Below, in pieces: positions 32,967-41,889 of a stretch of 64,000 nucleotides of DNA. Within the stretch, counting starts at the first letter, position 1. The number at the start of each line of letters is the position of its first letter. Source of the stretch: CAZLPZ01 sp964607245 (GTDB lineage: Bacteria > Pseudomonadota > Alphaproteobacteria > Micavibrionales > Micavibrionaceae); contig CAZSIB010000002.1 in the NCBI GenBank assembly GCA_964607245.1, positions 87,844-151,843 on the forward strand, given 5' to 3'. The position numbers were made by a program, and so were the translations under genes. The notes under the pieces were generated by a model. The model was not told the origin of the DNA, made no database searches, and saw nothing but the letters and a program-made list of their open reading frames with translations.

Positions 32967-33401
32967 TTACGCGCGTTTTTTACGGGTGGCGCGGCCCTTT
33001 TTCCCAAGGCCGATATCCTTGGCAAGACGGCTTCTGGTCCGGGCGTAATTGGGCGCGACCATCGGGTAATCGGCGGGCAGGTTCCACCGCGCGCGGTAAT
33101 CATCGGGCGTCATGTTATAGGCCGTCATCAAATGGCGTTTGAGCATTTTGAGACGCTTTCCGTCCTCGAGACAGATAATATAGTCCGGCATCACCGATTT
33201 TTTCACGGACACGGCCGGGGCAGGGCGGTCGTGGTTGTTATTCGCGCTTGGTCCCGTACCATCAATATGGACCAGTGTTTTGTACACTTGTTGGATTAGG
33301 TGCGGTAAATCGTTTGGGGCGACCGTATTATTCGCAACAAACGACGCGACGATATCCGTGGCATAGGCCATCATGGTTTCTTGTTTGATTAGATCCGCCA
33401 T
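32967..33401 (-). CDS. MucR/Ros family transcriptional regulator
   Basis: A DNA-binding regulator of the alphaproteobacterial MucR/Ros family, known to repress exopolysaccharide, virulence or cell-cycle genes at AT-rich sites. The 144-residue product has an oligomerising N-terminal region (about 5-45) and the Ros-type finger YIICLEDGKRLKMLKRHLMTAYNMTP split by Cys, Asp and His ligands; the final ligand position reads Ala rather than His, a variation seen in other members. VAPNYARTRSRLAKDIGLGK closes the domain. GAAAGGA precedes the ATG and a promoter lies upstream. It sits between yggT and tsaB. Confidence 0.94.
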   Translation of the reverse strand: MADLIKQETMMAYATDIVASFVANNTVAPNDLPHLIQQVYKTLVHIDGTGPSANNNHDRPAPAVSVKKSVMPDYIICLEDGKRLKMLKRHLMTAYNMTPDDYRARWNLPADYPMVAPNYARTRSRLAKDIGLGKKGRATRKKRA

Positions 33402-33433
33402 TTTCTTATCCTTTCAAAATAACGCTCAAGTAA

Positions 33434-33461
33434 TCTATAGAACGCCATAAATAAAAGGCAA
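33434..33461 (-). promoter_or_regulatory. Promoter of the mucR-like gene
   Basis: Minus strand: TTGCCT (33461-33456), 16 bases, TATAGA (33439-33434). The surrounding AT-rich stretch, with AATTTATTATG nearby, would also suit autorepression by a Ros-type protein, but no specific operator is recognised. Confidence 0.5.
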
Positions 33462-33487
33462 GGATTGTTTATCAGTAAAATAATTTA

Positions 33488-34159
33488 TTATGTATTCAGA
33501 TAGATCGGGTCCAGCAATCGTCGGCTAGGATGCTTGGTCGTGCTGGTTTCTGCGTCGCGCAAATAAACAGGATCGTTTTTGCCGTGTTGCGGGTGGGTGG
33601 GGTCTTGATATATCTGGGCGCAGCGTCGGGCCAAGACGACCGGATCCGGTAAAGAAAGGGCCGATCCGGGGATAGACCCAATTATTTGCGCGGTTGGCAT
33701 CGATTGCTTGTGGGTATTTAAAGCCTCTGGCGTCATGATTTGAATCGTATCGGGGGCGGATACCGGGGCCACAAAATAATCCCCGCGCCCGGTATCGAGG
33801 GCGATGAAAACATCGACGGATGTCGACGTCTGCGGATTATTTTCCGCCCAGGTCGCGGCAAAAATATCGGTGGACAAAACGCCCTGGACCGGACGATCAA
33901 GCGCCAAGCCCAGGCCGCGCGCGGTTGCAAGACCGATACGGATTCCCGTAAAGCTTCCGGGTCCAATATCAACCGCAATCAAGTCCAGATCGGTATAGGT
34001 GATATTATTGCGAGCGAGTAGATCATCGATCATCGGGACCAGAATTTCCGCCTGGGTCCGTACGGCGGGTTGAGTGGTCTTGGTTGTAAAGCCACTAGAT
34101 GTATCGAGAAAGCCTACCTGGCAAGAAGAAAAAGCAGTGTCGATGGCCAGAATTTTCAT
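33488..34159 (-). CDS. tsaB: tRNA threonylcarbamoyladenosine biosynthesis protein TsaB
   Basis: TsaB is the ASKHA-fold partner of TsaD in making t6A at position 37 of ANN-decoding tRNAs. The 223-residue product begins MKILAIDTAFSSCQVGFLD at 34159, and has DLIAVDIGPGSFTGIRIGLATARGL, the family signature, split here as DIGPGSFTGIRIGLATARG. It lies 4 bases after the nfu gene on the same strand. rimI, often next to it, is not present. Confidence 0.93.
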   Translation of the reverse strand: MKILAIDTAFSSCQVGFLDTSSGFTTKTTQPAVRTQAEILVPMIDDLLARNNITYTDLDLIAVDIGPGSFTGIRIGLATARGLGLALDRPVQGVLSTDIFAATWAENNPQTSTSVDVFIALDTGRGDYFVAPVSAPDTIQIMTPEALNTHKQSMPTAQIIGSIPGSALSLPDPVVLARRCAQIYQDPTHPQHGKNDPVYLRDAETSTTKHPSRRLLDPIYLNT

Positions 34160-34163
34160 GACG

Positions 34164-34754
34164 TCACGCGGTTTTGGCCATATCGTCATCAAGGGGCACG
34201 GCCTCGACGGCCTGAACATCGGGGACATAGTGTTTCAGCATGGTTTCAATGCCGTTTTTTAAGGTGATGCTGGAACTGGGGCATCCGGCGCAGGCCCCGC
34301 GCAACTGAACATAGACAATTCCGCCCTCAAATCGATCAAACACGATATCGCCGCCATCCGCCGCAACCGCCGGGCGTACGCGTGTGTCAATGAAGTCGAT
34401 GATTTGTTTGACCACAGGGTCATCGGATCGAGGGGATGTTGTGCCAGATGATGACGAAGGGGCGGGGATCCAGGCGGGATTACCGCTGCTCAAATGATCC
34501 ATCAGGGCGGTCAAAATATCAATTTTAAGATCGTGCCAATCGGTCGCGTCATCCTTTGTGACCGCGAGATAATCCGAGGTCATGAAAACCCCACGGACGC
34601 CATCGATGCCAAAAAGGCGCTCGACTAAAGGAGCGGTGTTCAGATCGGGGTCACCCGGATGGAAATCGCGCGCCGCCCCTGCCGGGCCCAAGGCCGTATG
34701 CGGGATAAATTTCAATGTCGCCGGGTTGGGCGTGGCTTCCGTTTCGATAAACAT
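34164..34754 (-). CDS. nfuA: NifU-like iron-sulfur scaffold protein (Nfu)
   Basis: An iron-sulfur cluster carrier. The 196-residue product has the Nfu N-terminal domain (MFIETEATPNPATLKFIP) and the C-terminal NifU domain with VRPAVAADGGDIVFDRFEGG and the cluster-binding C-A-G-C in LRGACAGCPSSSITLKNGIE. A Ser-rich linker separates them. The start at 34754 is set by the MFIETE similarity. It is translated just ahead of tsaB, a pairing common in alphaproteobacteria. Confidence 0.94.
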   Translation of the reverse strand: MFIETEATPNPATLKFIPHTALGPAGAARDFHPGDPDLNTAPLVERLFGIDGVRGVFMTSDYLAVTKDDATDWHDLKIDILTALMDHLSSGNPAWIPAPSSSSGTTSPRSDDPVVKQIIDFIDTRVRPAVAADGGDIVFDRFEGGIVYVQLRGACAGCPSSSITLKNGIETMLKHYVPDVQAVEAVPLDDDMAKTA

Positions 34755-34863
34755 GAGACTACCTATATCCTCTAGGAGAGGCGGACATGTCAACATTTTA
34801 CTTGCGCGCGCGGGGCGGGGACCTAGAATAGGGGCGGTTTTGTTTTTGTAAAAGGTGGACGTG

Positions 34864-36663
34864 ATGCGTCTTTTTTGGGCTGTTTTTTTCTTGTTTTGTG
34901 GGCTGTCGAGTGCGGAGGCCGCGCCTCAGCATGGAATCGCGATGCATGGCGATTTAAAATATCAGGCGGGATTTGATCATTTTGCCTATGTGAACCCCAA
35001 GGCGCCCAAGGGCGGGAGCTTGCGTCTTGCTGATATTGGTGGGTTTGACAGTTTGAATCCCTTTATCTTGAAAGGTTCCCCGGCACCGGGATTAAATGCT
35101 CTGTCTCAAGGCTTGGTCTATGAAAGCCTGATGGTTCAAAGTGATGATGAGCCCTTTTCCATGTATGGCTTGATTGCTGATACAGTCGATGTTGCTCCGG
35201 ACCGGTCGCGCGTCACGTTTCATATTAACGCTGCCGCACGGTGGCATGATGGGCAACCGATCACGGCGCAAGATGTAGCGTGGACGTTTGAGACCTTGAT
35301 GAAAGTTGGCGCGCCGTTCTTTAAAGCCTATTTCGGGGATGTGGAAAAAGTTCGGGTCGATGACGCGCAGCGTGTCACGTTTTTGATCAAAAATCCCGAA
35401 AACCGGGAACTTCCCTTGGTGCTGGCCCAGATGGTGGTGTTGCCCAAACATTTTTGGACCGCGATGGGCCGCGATATATCACAAGGAAGTTTAACCATCC
35501 CCTTGGGCAGCGGGGCGTATAAGATTACAGATGTGAAGCCTGGTGCCCATATTGAATATACCCGCGTGCCAGAGGCCTGGGCGGCGGATTTAGGGGTTAA
35601 TCGGGGGCGGTACAATTTTGATCGTATTGTGTTTGATACGTATCGCGATGCGAATGTCGCACTTGAAGCTTTCTTTTCGGGTAATTACGATGTGCGGTTG
35701 GAAAATGTTGCGAAATTGTGGGTGACGGGATATACCGCGCCGGCTGTAACTGATGGGCGTATTACGCGCGCCGAAATTCCACACGCGCAACCCGTGGGGA
35801 TGCAGGGTTTCATTTTTAATACGCGGCGTCCCCAATTTGCTGATCGGAATGTACGACAGGCGCTTTCCTATGCGTTTGATTTTGAATGGGCGAATAAACA
35901 ACTGGCGGATGGGGTCTATACCCGGACGAATAGTTTTTTTGAAAATTCCGATCTTGGGGCGGATGGCGTTCCAAACGAAAAAGAGCGCGCGCTGTTGACC
36001 CCCTTTAAAGATCAATTGCCGGGAAGCATCTGGACTGCTGCTGACGCGCCGCCTGTGACCGATGGGTCCGGGAATGCGCGTGGGAATTTAAAAATCGCGG
36101 CCGAAATGTTGGACCGCGCGGGGTACAAGCTTGGGTCCGATGGCGTCCGCGTGAATGATCAAGGTGTGCGCCTGGCCTTTGAATTTATCGATGCGAATCC
36201 CGCGATGGAGCGTTGGGTGAACCCGTTTTTGAAAAACCTTAAGAAAATCGGTGTGGACGGACGCTTGCGCGTTGTGGATCCCACGCAATACCAGAACCGG
36301 ATGCAGAATTTTGATTTTGATATGACGACAGCTGTGATGGGCCAATCCGATTCTCCCGGGAATGAACAGCGCGACTATTGGTCAAGTGCCAAGGCGGATA
36401 TTCCGGGATCGCGGAATCTGATGGGAATCAAGGACAAGGTTGTTGATGCCTTGGTAGAACAGATTATTCAGGCCCCGACGCGGGAGGATCTGGTGGCGCG
36501 GACCCGCGCGCTTGATCGTGTTTTACTCTCGGGGCATTACCTCATCCCCAACTGGCACTATCCGAAATGGCGCGTCGCCTGGTGGAGAGGGTTTTATCAT
36601 CCGGATGTTGCCGGTACAAAATCGCTGGGCGTGACGGATACCTGGTGGTATAAAGCGCCATGA
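34864..36663 (+). CDS. ABC transporter extracellular solute-binding protein, family 5 (YejA-like)
   Basis: A periplasmic peptide-binding protein of the YejA group (microcin C and oligopeptide uptake). The 599-residue product has a signal peptide ending near AEA/AP, then HGIAMHGDLKYQAGFDHFAY, YVNPKAPKGGSLRLADIGGF-type opening and WHDGQPITAQDVAWTFETL, the family 5 signature. A GTG at 34855 is an alternative start. No permease or ATPase genes (yejBEF) are adjacent; kdsB overlaps its end by 4 bases instead, so it is an orphan binding protein here. Confidence 0.9.
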   Translation: MRLFWAVFFLFCGLSSAEAAPQHGIAMHGDLKYQAGFDHFAYVNPKAPKGGSLRLADIGGFDSLNPFILKGSPAPGLNALSQGLVYESLMVQSDDEPFSMYGLIADTVDVAPDRSRVTFHINAAARWHDGQPITAQDVAWTFETLMKVGAPFFKAYFGDVEKVRVDDAQRVTFLIKNPENRELPLVLAQMVVLPKHFWTAMGRDISQGSLTIPLGSGAYKITDVKPGAHIEYTRVPEAWAADLGVNRGRYNFDRIVFDTYRDANVALEAFFSGNYDVRLENVAKLWVTGYTAPAVTDGRITRAEIPHAQPVGMQGFIFNTRRPQFADRNVRQALSYAFDFEWANKQLADGVYTRTNSFFENSDLGADGVPNEKERALLTPFKDQLPGSIWTAADAPPVTDGSGNARGNLKIAAEMLDRAGYKLGSDGVRVNDQGVRLAFEFIDANPAMERWVNPFLKNLKKIGVDGRLRVVDPTQYQNRMQNFDFDMTTAVMGQSDSPGNEQRDYWSSAKADIPGSRNLMGIKDKVVDALVEQIIQAPTREDLVARTRALDRVLLSGHYLIPNWHYPKWRVAWWRGFYHPDVAGTKSLGVTDTWWYKAP

Positions 36664-37472
36664 AAAACGATGTTGCCATTATTATTCCCGCGCGGTACGC
36701 GTCAACCCGTTTCCCGGGCAAACCCTTGGCCCTGATTGCGGGGCGTACCATGCTCGCTCGTGTCGTGGATATTGCGGTGGCCGCCTGTGCGACGATTCCC
36801 GGCGCACAATTTGCGGTTGCAACCGAAGATGCACGCATCATGGAGTATTGTGCGGATCAGGGGTTTCCGGCCGTGTTAACAGGGGACGATTGTCCCACCG
36901 GATCGGACCGCGTGGCCCAGGCGATTACACGGTTATCGTGGACGCCCGATATCGTTTTGGGACTTCAGGGGGACGCGCCGTTTACACCCCTTATTGCAAT
37001 GACCCGTATTATCGAGACGCTGCGGGCGCGCGCCGATGTCGATGTGGCGACGCCTGTTGTTCGTCTGCGCTGGAGCGAACTTGATGGGCTGCGCCACCAA
37101 AAAGAAACGACGCCTTTTTCAGGGACGACAGCAATTCTGGGGGATCAGGGGCGCGCCCTCTGGTTTTCAAAAAATATTATCCCCGCCATCCGGAAGGAAT
37201 CAGACTTGCGCGCGCGCGATACGTTTTCACCCATTTATCAGCATTTGGGCCTTTACGCCTTTCGCTCTGCCGTCTTACAAAAATTCATTACCTTGCCCGA
37301 AAGCACGTACGAAAAACTGGAAGGGCTTGAGCAATTGCGGTTGATTGAAAATGGGTACCACGTTGCGGCGGTGCCGATTGATGTGGATTTAGGCCTCGCC
37401 CAGGCGGGCGTCGACAGCCCCGAAGATCTGGTCCGGGCCGAGGCGGTGATCGCCGCACAACATGTAAAATAA
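36660..37472 (+). CDS. kdsB: 3-deoxy-manno-octulosonate cytidylyltransferase
   Basis: KdsB activates KDO as CMP-KDO for the LPS inner core. The 270-residue product starts VAIIIPARYASTRFPGKPLA, with FAVATEDARIMEYC, LTGDDCPTGSDRVAQA, LGLQGDAPF and HLGLYAFRSAVLQKF. LGLQGDAPF replaces the usual VNVQGDEP, so Ala stands where Glu is common; the rest of the active site looks intact. It overlaps the YejA-like gene by 4 bases. Confidence 0.9.
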   Translation: MKNDVAIIIPARYASTRFPGKPLALIAGRTMLARVVDIAVAACATIPGAQFAVATEDARIMEYCADQGFPAVLTGDDCPTGSDRVAQAITRLSWTPDIVLGLQGDAPFTPLIAMTRIIETLRARADVDVATPVVRLRWSELDGLRHQKETTPFSGTTAILGDQGRALWFSKNIIPAIRKESDLRARDTFSPIYQHLGLYAFRSAVLQKFITLPESTYEKLEGLEQLRLIENGYHVAAVPIDVDLGLAQAGVDSPEDLVRAEAVIAAQHVK

Positions 37473-37685
37473 TTGTCGTAAAATATAGGCGTGTGACCCT
37501 GCGACAATATGGGCCGGGATGGCGTTCGGCATCGCGTAAAAACCCCTTGCGCGCTGTAATGAAATGGCGCATATCATGCGGGCGGGCGCGGGAAGGGCGA
37601 TTCTGTCACTTTTGTGATGTATCTGATCGTCGTGACCATCCGTAATGAATTCTAACGTTGATTATTTTATGAAAGGGCGCTTGCC

Positions 37686-38129
37686 ATGAACAAGACTGTT
37701 GTTTCTGCTTTCGTCGCCGCGGTCATTGTGGCCGTTGCCGCGTTTGCGTATCAATCCTATAACCAAGGCGACATGAACAGTGACGCGTTGAACAACATTG
37801 CGGCTTCGGCGGGCGATGCTGTGGATGCGACCAAAGATGCGGCCGCTGCTGCTGGCGAAGCCGTTGAAGGTGCCGCTGCTGCCACAGGCGAAGCAGTGAA
37901 AGATGCTGCCGAAACCACTGGTGACATGGCGAAAGAAGCTGTGGATGCCGTGAAAGAAGGCGCTGCGGATGCTGCTGAAGCCACTGGCGAAGCGGTGAAA
38001 GATGCTGCTGAAGCGACTGGCGATATGGCGAAAGAAGCTGTGGATGCTGCTAAAGATGCTGTGACCCCGGAAACAGCGCCTGAAGTGCCGGCTCCTGCTG
38101 AAGACGCCGCACACGGTGCCGACGAGTAA
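37686..38129 (+). CDS. Ala-rich repetitive helical protein, LEA-like
   Basis: The 147-residue product has an N-terminal membrane anchor or signal (VVSAFVAAVIVAVAAFAY) followed by a highly charged Ala-rich repeat region. Residues 68-88 (GEAVKDAAETTGDMAKEAVD...) recur almost exactly at 101-121, a 33-residue period equal to three 11-mers, as in LEA-type and apolipoprotein-like amphipathic helices. The tail is Pro/Glu-rich. GAAAGGG precedes the ATG. Likely exported or membrane-tethered and involved in stress or envelope protection, by analogy only. Two hairpins follow the stop. Confidence 0.75.
   Translation: MNKTVVSAFVAAVIVAVAAFAYQSYNQGDMNSDALNNIAASAGDAVDATKDAAAAAGEAVEGAAAATGEAVKDAAETTGDMAKEAVDAVKEGAADAAEATGEAVKDAAEATGDMAKEAVDAAKDAVTPETAPEVPAPAEDAAHGADE
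37887..38048 (+). repeat. Internal near-direct repeat in the LEA-like gene
   Basis: The 63-base units at 37887-37949 and 37986-38048 encode the same 21 residues with one change. The high DNA identity suggests recent duplication or slippage-driven length variation. Confidence 0.6.
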
Positions 38130-38142
38130 GCGATAATTTCTT

Positions 38143-38165
38143 GTTGGTATCTTGATGATACCAAC
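38143..38165 (+). terminator. Hairpin after the LEA-like gene
   Basis: GTTGGTATC and GATACCAAC form a perfect 9-bp stem with loop TTGAT, 14 bases after the stop. There is no U-tract; it may protect the 3' end or act with the terminator that follows. Confidence 0.45.
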
Positions 38166-38177
38166 TTGTCATACACC

Positions 38178-38213
38178 CAGCCCCGTGCGATTCTCGCCGG
38201 GGCTGAGTTTTTT
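38178..38213 (+). terminator. Rho-independent terminator before dut
   Basis: AGCCCCG and CGGGGCT form a 7-bp stem with a 12-base loop, followed by GAGTTTTTTG. It separates the LEA-like unit from dut. Confidence 0.7.
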
Positions 38214-38241
38214 GTAATCATGTTTATGAGGAGCAGGGAAA

Positions 38242-38733
38242 ATGACCCAGACAGCAATCAAGTTACAATCGAGCAATCAAGAACAAGCCACTGTTCTTAT
38301 TCAACAAATGGAACATGCGAAGGGGTTGCCTTTACCTGTCTATGCAACCGCTCAAGCGGCTGGGTGTGATGTGGTTGCGGCGGTGCCCGAAGACACCCCC
38401 ATGGCCTTGGCCCCCGGCGCGTATGCGATGGTCCCGACAGGTATCTGCGTCGCGCTTCCCTCTGGCTATGAACTTCAGGTGCGGGCACGGTCGGGCCTGG
38501 CGGCGAAGAACGGGATTGGCCTCGTGAACGGAATTGGCACGATTGATGCGGATTACCGCGGCGAAATCAAAGTAATTATGATTAATCATGGGGTGGCACC
38601 GTTCGTCATTGAACGCGGGATGCGCATTGCCCAATTCGTTGTTACAACATATACCCCGGTTCTTTTCGAGCAGGCCGAGACCTTGCCTGATACCGTCCGG
38701 GGGGCAGGTGGTTTTGGATCCACGGGGAAATAA
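38242..38733 (+). CDS. dut: Deoxyuridine 5'-triphosphate nucleotidohydrolase
   Basis: dUTPase hydrolyses dUTP to dUMP, keeping uracil out of DNA and supplying thymidylate synthesis. The 163-residue product has the trimeric dUTPase motifs: AAGCDVVAA, VRARSGLAAKNGI, GTIDADYRGEIKVIMIN and GGFGSTGK (motif 5). A 20-residue N-terminal extension precedes the domain. AGGAGCAGGGAAA lies before the ATG. It converges with ilvE. Confidence 0.96.
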   Translation: MTQTAIKLQSSNQEQATVLIQQMEHAKGLPLPVYATAQAAGCDVVAAVPEDTPMALAPGAYAMVPTGICVALPSGYELQVRARSGLAAKNGIGLVNGIGTIDADYRGEIKVIMINHGVAPFVIERGMRIAQFVVTTYTPVLFEQAETLPDTVRGAGGFGSTGK

Positions 38734-38736
38734 CTC

Positions 38737-39627
38737 TTACGCCGCGCGGGTATAGGCCCGGCCCGACCGGACCAGATCGGCATAGGCTTTACGAATTTTT
38801 TTGGTGATATCGCCCACCGTGTACGTTTGATCGTCGATTTTACCGACCGCCACGACTTCCGCCGCGGTGCCGGTCAAGAAGACTTCGGTTGCGCGTTTCA
38901 TATCCTCGGGCATAATCGTGCCGACGGTATGTTCGATGTTCAGGGTCTTCGCTAGATCCAGGACGGTTTGGCGGGTAAGTCCGTTTAAAAAGCACGTGGG
39001 CGTTGGTGTTTTTAATGTCCCGTCGATGACCGCGAAAATATTGGCGCTGGTCGCCTCGGCGACCTGGCCCAGCGTATCGAGCATCATGACGTCTTGGCAT
39101 CCTTTTTTTCCGGCCTCGTGTTTGGCGATTGTGCCAACCGAATAAAGACACGCGGTTTTGCTTTCAACCGGGGCTGTGCGCGGATCGGGTTTACGCCAGG
39201 ATGTGGTGCAGAGTTTAATACCCACATCGTCCACGCCGTAATAAGATGGCCAGTCCCACGCGGCAATCGCGACATGGGTTTTGGTTCCCGGGGCGCCAAT
39301 GCCCATTTCTTCCGATCCGCGCCAGGCGACCGGGCGCAGATAGGCAGTTTGAAACTTATTCGCGCGCAAAAGGTCCCCTTTAATGGTTTCCAAATCATCA
39401 ACCGAATAGGGAATCTCCATACCCAAAATTTCGGCCGAGCGAATAAGGCGGCGGGAATGGTCGGTTGAGCGGAAAATTGTCCCCTCATAGGCACGTTCGC
39501 CTTCAAAAACCGAACTGGCATAATGAAGGCCGTGGGTTAAGACGTGGACCCGAGCCTCGCGCCAGGGCAGCATTTGACCGTCTATCCAGATAAAACCATC
39601 GCGATCATCAAAGGGAATAAGAGACAT
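38737..39627 (-). CDS. ilvE: Branched-chain amino acid aminotransferase
   Basis: A fold-type IV PLP enzyme that transaminates Leu, Ile and Val with 2-oxoglutarate. The 296-residue product starts MSLIPFDDRDGFIWIDGQML at 39627, has HGLHYASSVFEGERAY, YLRPVAWRGSEEMGI, the PLP Lys region SKTACLYSVG-type VESKTACLYSVGTIAKHEA and EATSANIFAVIDGTLKTPTP, then LTGTAAEVVAVGKIDD. The region after the start is typical of class IV aminotransferase group I. It diverges from the two-component pair. Confidence 0.93.
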   Translation of the reverse strand: MSLIPFDDRDGFIWIDGQMLPWREARVHVLTHGLHYASSVFEGERAYEGTIFRSTDHSRRLIRSAEILGMEIPYSVDDLETIKGDLLRANKFQTAYLRPVAWRGSEEMGIGAPGTKTHVAIAAWDWPSYYGVDDVGIKLCTTSWRKPDPRTAPVESKTACLYSVGTIAKHEAGKKGCQDVMMLDTLGQVAEATSANIFAVIDGTLKTPTPTCFLNGLTRQTVLDLAKTLNIEHTVGTIMPEDMKRATEVFLTGTAAEVVAVGKIDDQTYTVGDITKKIRKAYADLVRSGRAYTRAA

Positions 39628-39748
39628 GGTCAAAGGGCCTTTCGTCATTTAAAGAAAAACACACCCGCCCGGTTTTACCCCGGCAGCGAACTGTGCTAAT
39701 GATAGCCTGAGTTGAATGAAATAACAATCTGACGTCGCGTGAGCTTGG

Positions 39749-40462
39749 ATGACATTTGCAGAAAAGCCCCATTTATTAGTCGTGGATGATGATGACCGGA
39801 TCCGGACGCTTTTGTTCCGGTATTTAACCCAAGCCGGATATGTCGTGGCGATGGCGTCCAGTGCTGATGAGGCGCGCGCGGTCCTCGACACCCTGGTCGT
39901 CGATTTGATTGTTCTTGATATCATGATGCCCGGGATGAACGGGGTGGAATTTACCCGGGCGCTCCGTGCAGCCGGGGTCAGAACGCCCATTTTACTTTTA
40001 ACCGCAATGGGAGAGGTCACAGATCGGATTGCTGGGCTTGAGGCGGGGGCGGATGATTACTTGACCAAGCCCTTTGAACCGCGCGAACTCGATTTACGGA
40101 TCAGCGCGATTTTGCGCCGTATGCCCGCGGCGCGCAGCGCGGTAGCCCGTTTTCGCCTGGGCCCATGGGAGATTGATTTGGACCGCGAAGAAATGGTGGA
40201 TCGAGAAGTTGACGATGGTCCTCAGAAACTCACCAGTGTTGAAATTAAATTATTGCGTGCACTGTCGGGTGCGGCGGGGCAAGTGATGGGGCGTGAGGCG
40301 CTCGCGATCGCGTGTGGTGTCAACCCCGATGAACGGACGATTGATGTGCAGATGACGCGGCTGCGCCGAAAATTAAATGACGATCCCAGGACTCCTCGGT
40401 TTATTGCGACCGTCCGTGGCCAGGGGTATCAAATGATGGTTCAGGAATATTCGGTGGTATAA
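39749..40462 (+). CDS. OmpR-family response regulator
   Basis: A two-component transcription regulator. The 237-residue product has a receiver domain with LLVVDDDDRIRTLL, the phosphoacceptor Asp in VDLIVLDIMMPGMNGVE, the TAMGEV switch and DDYLTKPFEP with the conserved Lys, then a winged helix domain with TSVEIKLLRALSGAAGQVM and IDVQMTRLRRKLNDDP. The OmpR/PetR-type subgroup fits. The kinase gene starts 6 bases after its stop, so the two form one unit. Confidence 0.95.
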   Translation: MTFAEKPHLLVVDDDDRIRTLLFRYLTQAGYVVAMASSADEARAVLDTLVVDLIVLDIMMPGMNGVEFTRALRAAGVRTPILLLTAMGEVTDRIAGLEAGADDYLTKPFEPRELDLRISAILRRMPAARSAVARFRLGPWEIDLDREEMVDREVDDGPQKLTSVEIKLLRALSGAAGQVMGREALAIACGVNPDERTIDVQMTRLRRKLNDDPRTPRFIATVRGQGYQMMVQEYSVV

Positions 40463-40468
40463 AACGAT

Positions 40469-41803
40469 ATGAGCGTTCTGGCTATCCGCAATTACTTACC
40501 GAAAACCCTTTTGGGGCGGTCGATTTTGATCGTCTTGCTGCCTGTTCTTATCCTTCAGGTGTTTACGGTGTACATGTTTTTTGACCGTCACTGGTCGCGC
40601 ATGACAAACCGATTGGCCTTTGCGGTGGCGGGTGAGGTGGCGGTCATCGCCGATGTGATCGAGACCAGTGATAACCCCGAAGAAAGCCTGACGAATATTT
40701 TAAATTATGTGGTGCGCTCGCTCGATCTCCAGGTCACGTTTGATCCGGGGGGAGCGTTATCCCCCGTCCATACGCGGACGACGTATTTAAAACAACTGGT
40801 GATTGATACGTTAAGTCGTGCGGTGCGTGACCAAGTGGGGCGGCCCTTTACCGTTCGGTTGCTGAACAATGAGGATCGCGTGGAAATCCGCGTGCAACTG
40901 AAAACCGGCGTTTTGAATGTTTGGGCGCTGCAACGGCGGCTTTATTCGTCGTCGTCTTATATTTTCCTCTTGTGGATGGTCTCCATTTCGCTCCTCCTCA
41001 CTTTTGTGTCGATGATCTTTTTGCGCGGGCAAATCCGTCCTATCCGCAAACTCGCCATTGCGGCTCAGCGTTTTGGAAAGGGTCAGGATGTTGACGATTT
41101 TAAACTTCATGGGGCCTATGAGGTGCGGCAGGCGGGGCGCGCGTTTATGGAGATGCGCGACCGGATCAAACGCCAAATCGAACAACGTACCGCCATGCTG
41201 GCTGGCGTATCCCATGATATGCGGACGCCGCTCACGCGCCTTAAATTGGGGTTGTCGTTATTGCCAGATAATGATGACCGACGCGCGCTGGAGCGCGATG
41301 TTGTGCTTATGGAACAAATGCTCTCGGCTTATCTAGATTTTGCACGCGGGTCGGCGGGTGAGGCCGCGCGCGCCGTGGATATTGTTCCCCTCATCACCGA
41401 TGTGGTGGATCATGAAAAACGGGGTTATACGGGGGTGATCGATGTGGATCTGCCGGCGACGCTGACCGCGACCGTTCGGGTCCAGGCATTAACCCGCGCG
41501 CTTGCGAATGTGATTTCGAACGCGAAACGCTTTGGATCCGTGATCAAGGTCTCAGTTCGGCGTGTCGAGGACGATGTGGTGATCACGATTGATGATAACG
41601 GCCCCGGCATTCCAGAGGATCAGCGGCAAGAGGCATTGAAACCCTTTGTTCGCTTGTCGCCCGCGCGGACCATTGATCACGGCGGCGTGGGGCTGGGCCT
41701 CTCGATTACCCAAGATTTAATCCAAGGGCAGGGCGGGCAGGTCGCGTTACTCTCTGCACCGGACTTCGGTGGGCTACGCGTTCAAATCACCTTGCCGCTA
41801 TAG
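40469..41803 (+). CDS. EnvZ-like sensor histidine kinase
   Basis: The partner of the preceding regulator. The 444-residue product has an N-terminal membrane segment (about 17-35), a periplasmic domain of about 120 residues, a second membrane segment (about 165-187), a HAMP region, the H-box LAGVSHDMRTPLTRLKLG and an ATPase domain with NVISNAKRFG, IDDNGPGIPEDQ and GGVGLGLSITQD. The layout matches the EnvZ/PetS class. The stimulus is not evident. Confidence 0.93.
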   Translation: MSVLAIRNYLPKTLLGRSILIVLLPVLILQVFTVYMFFDRHWSRMTNRLAFAVAGEVAVIADVIETSDNPEESLTNILNYVVRSLDLQVTFDPGGALSPVHTRTTYLKQLVIDTLSRAVRDQVGRPFTVRLLNNEDRVEIRVQLKTGVLNVWALQRRLYSSSSYIFLLWMVSISLLLTFVSMIFLRGQIRPIRKLAIAAQRFGKGQDVDDFKLHGAYEVRQAGRAFMEMRDRIKRQIEQRTAMLAGVSHDMRTPLTRLKLGLSLLPDNDDRRALERDVVLMEQMLSAYLDFARGSAGEAARAVDIVPLITDVVDHEKRGYTGVIDVDLPATLTATVRVQALTRALANVISNAKRFGSVIKVSVRRVEDDVVITIDDNGPGIPEDQRQEALKPFVRLSPARTIDHGGVGLGLSITQDLIQGQGGQVALLSAPDFGGLRVQITLPL

Positions 41804-41889
41804 TAGGCGTTTTTCTTTTCAAATATGAAGTAAACGCTCTGCTTACCCCGTTATTGCGAGGCCGCGCAGAATCCGCTAGGGTGCAGCCT

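Noticed and set aside
33110..33175. Loss of the last zinc ligand in the MucR-like finger as an oddity
   Set aside because: Ros/MucR family members are known to vary at this position, and the remaining fold motifs are intact.
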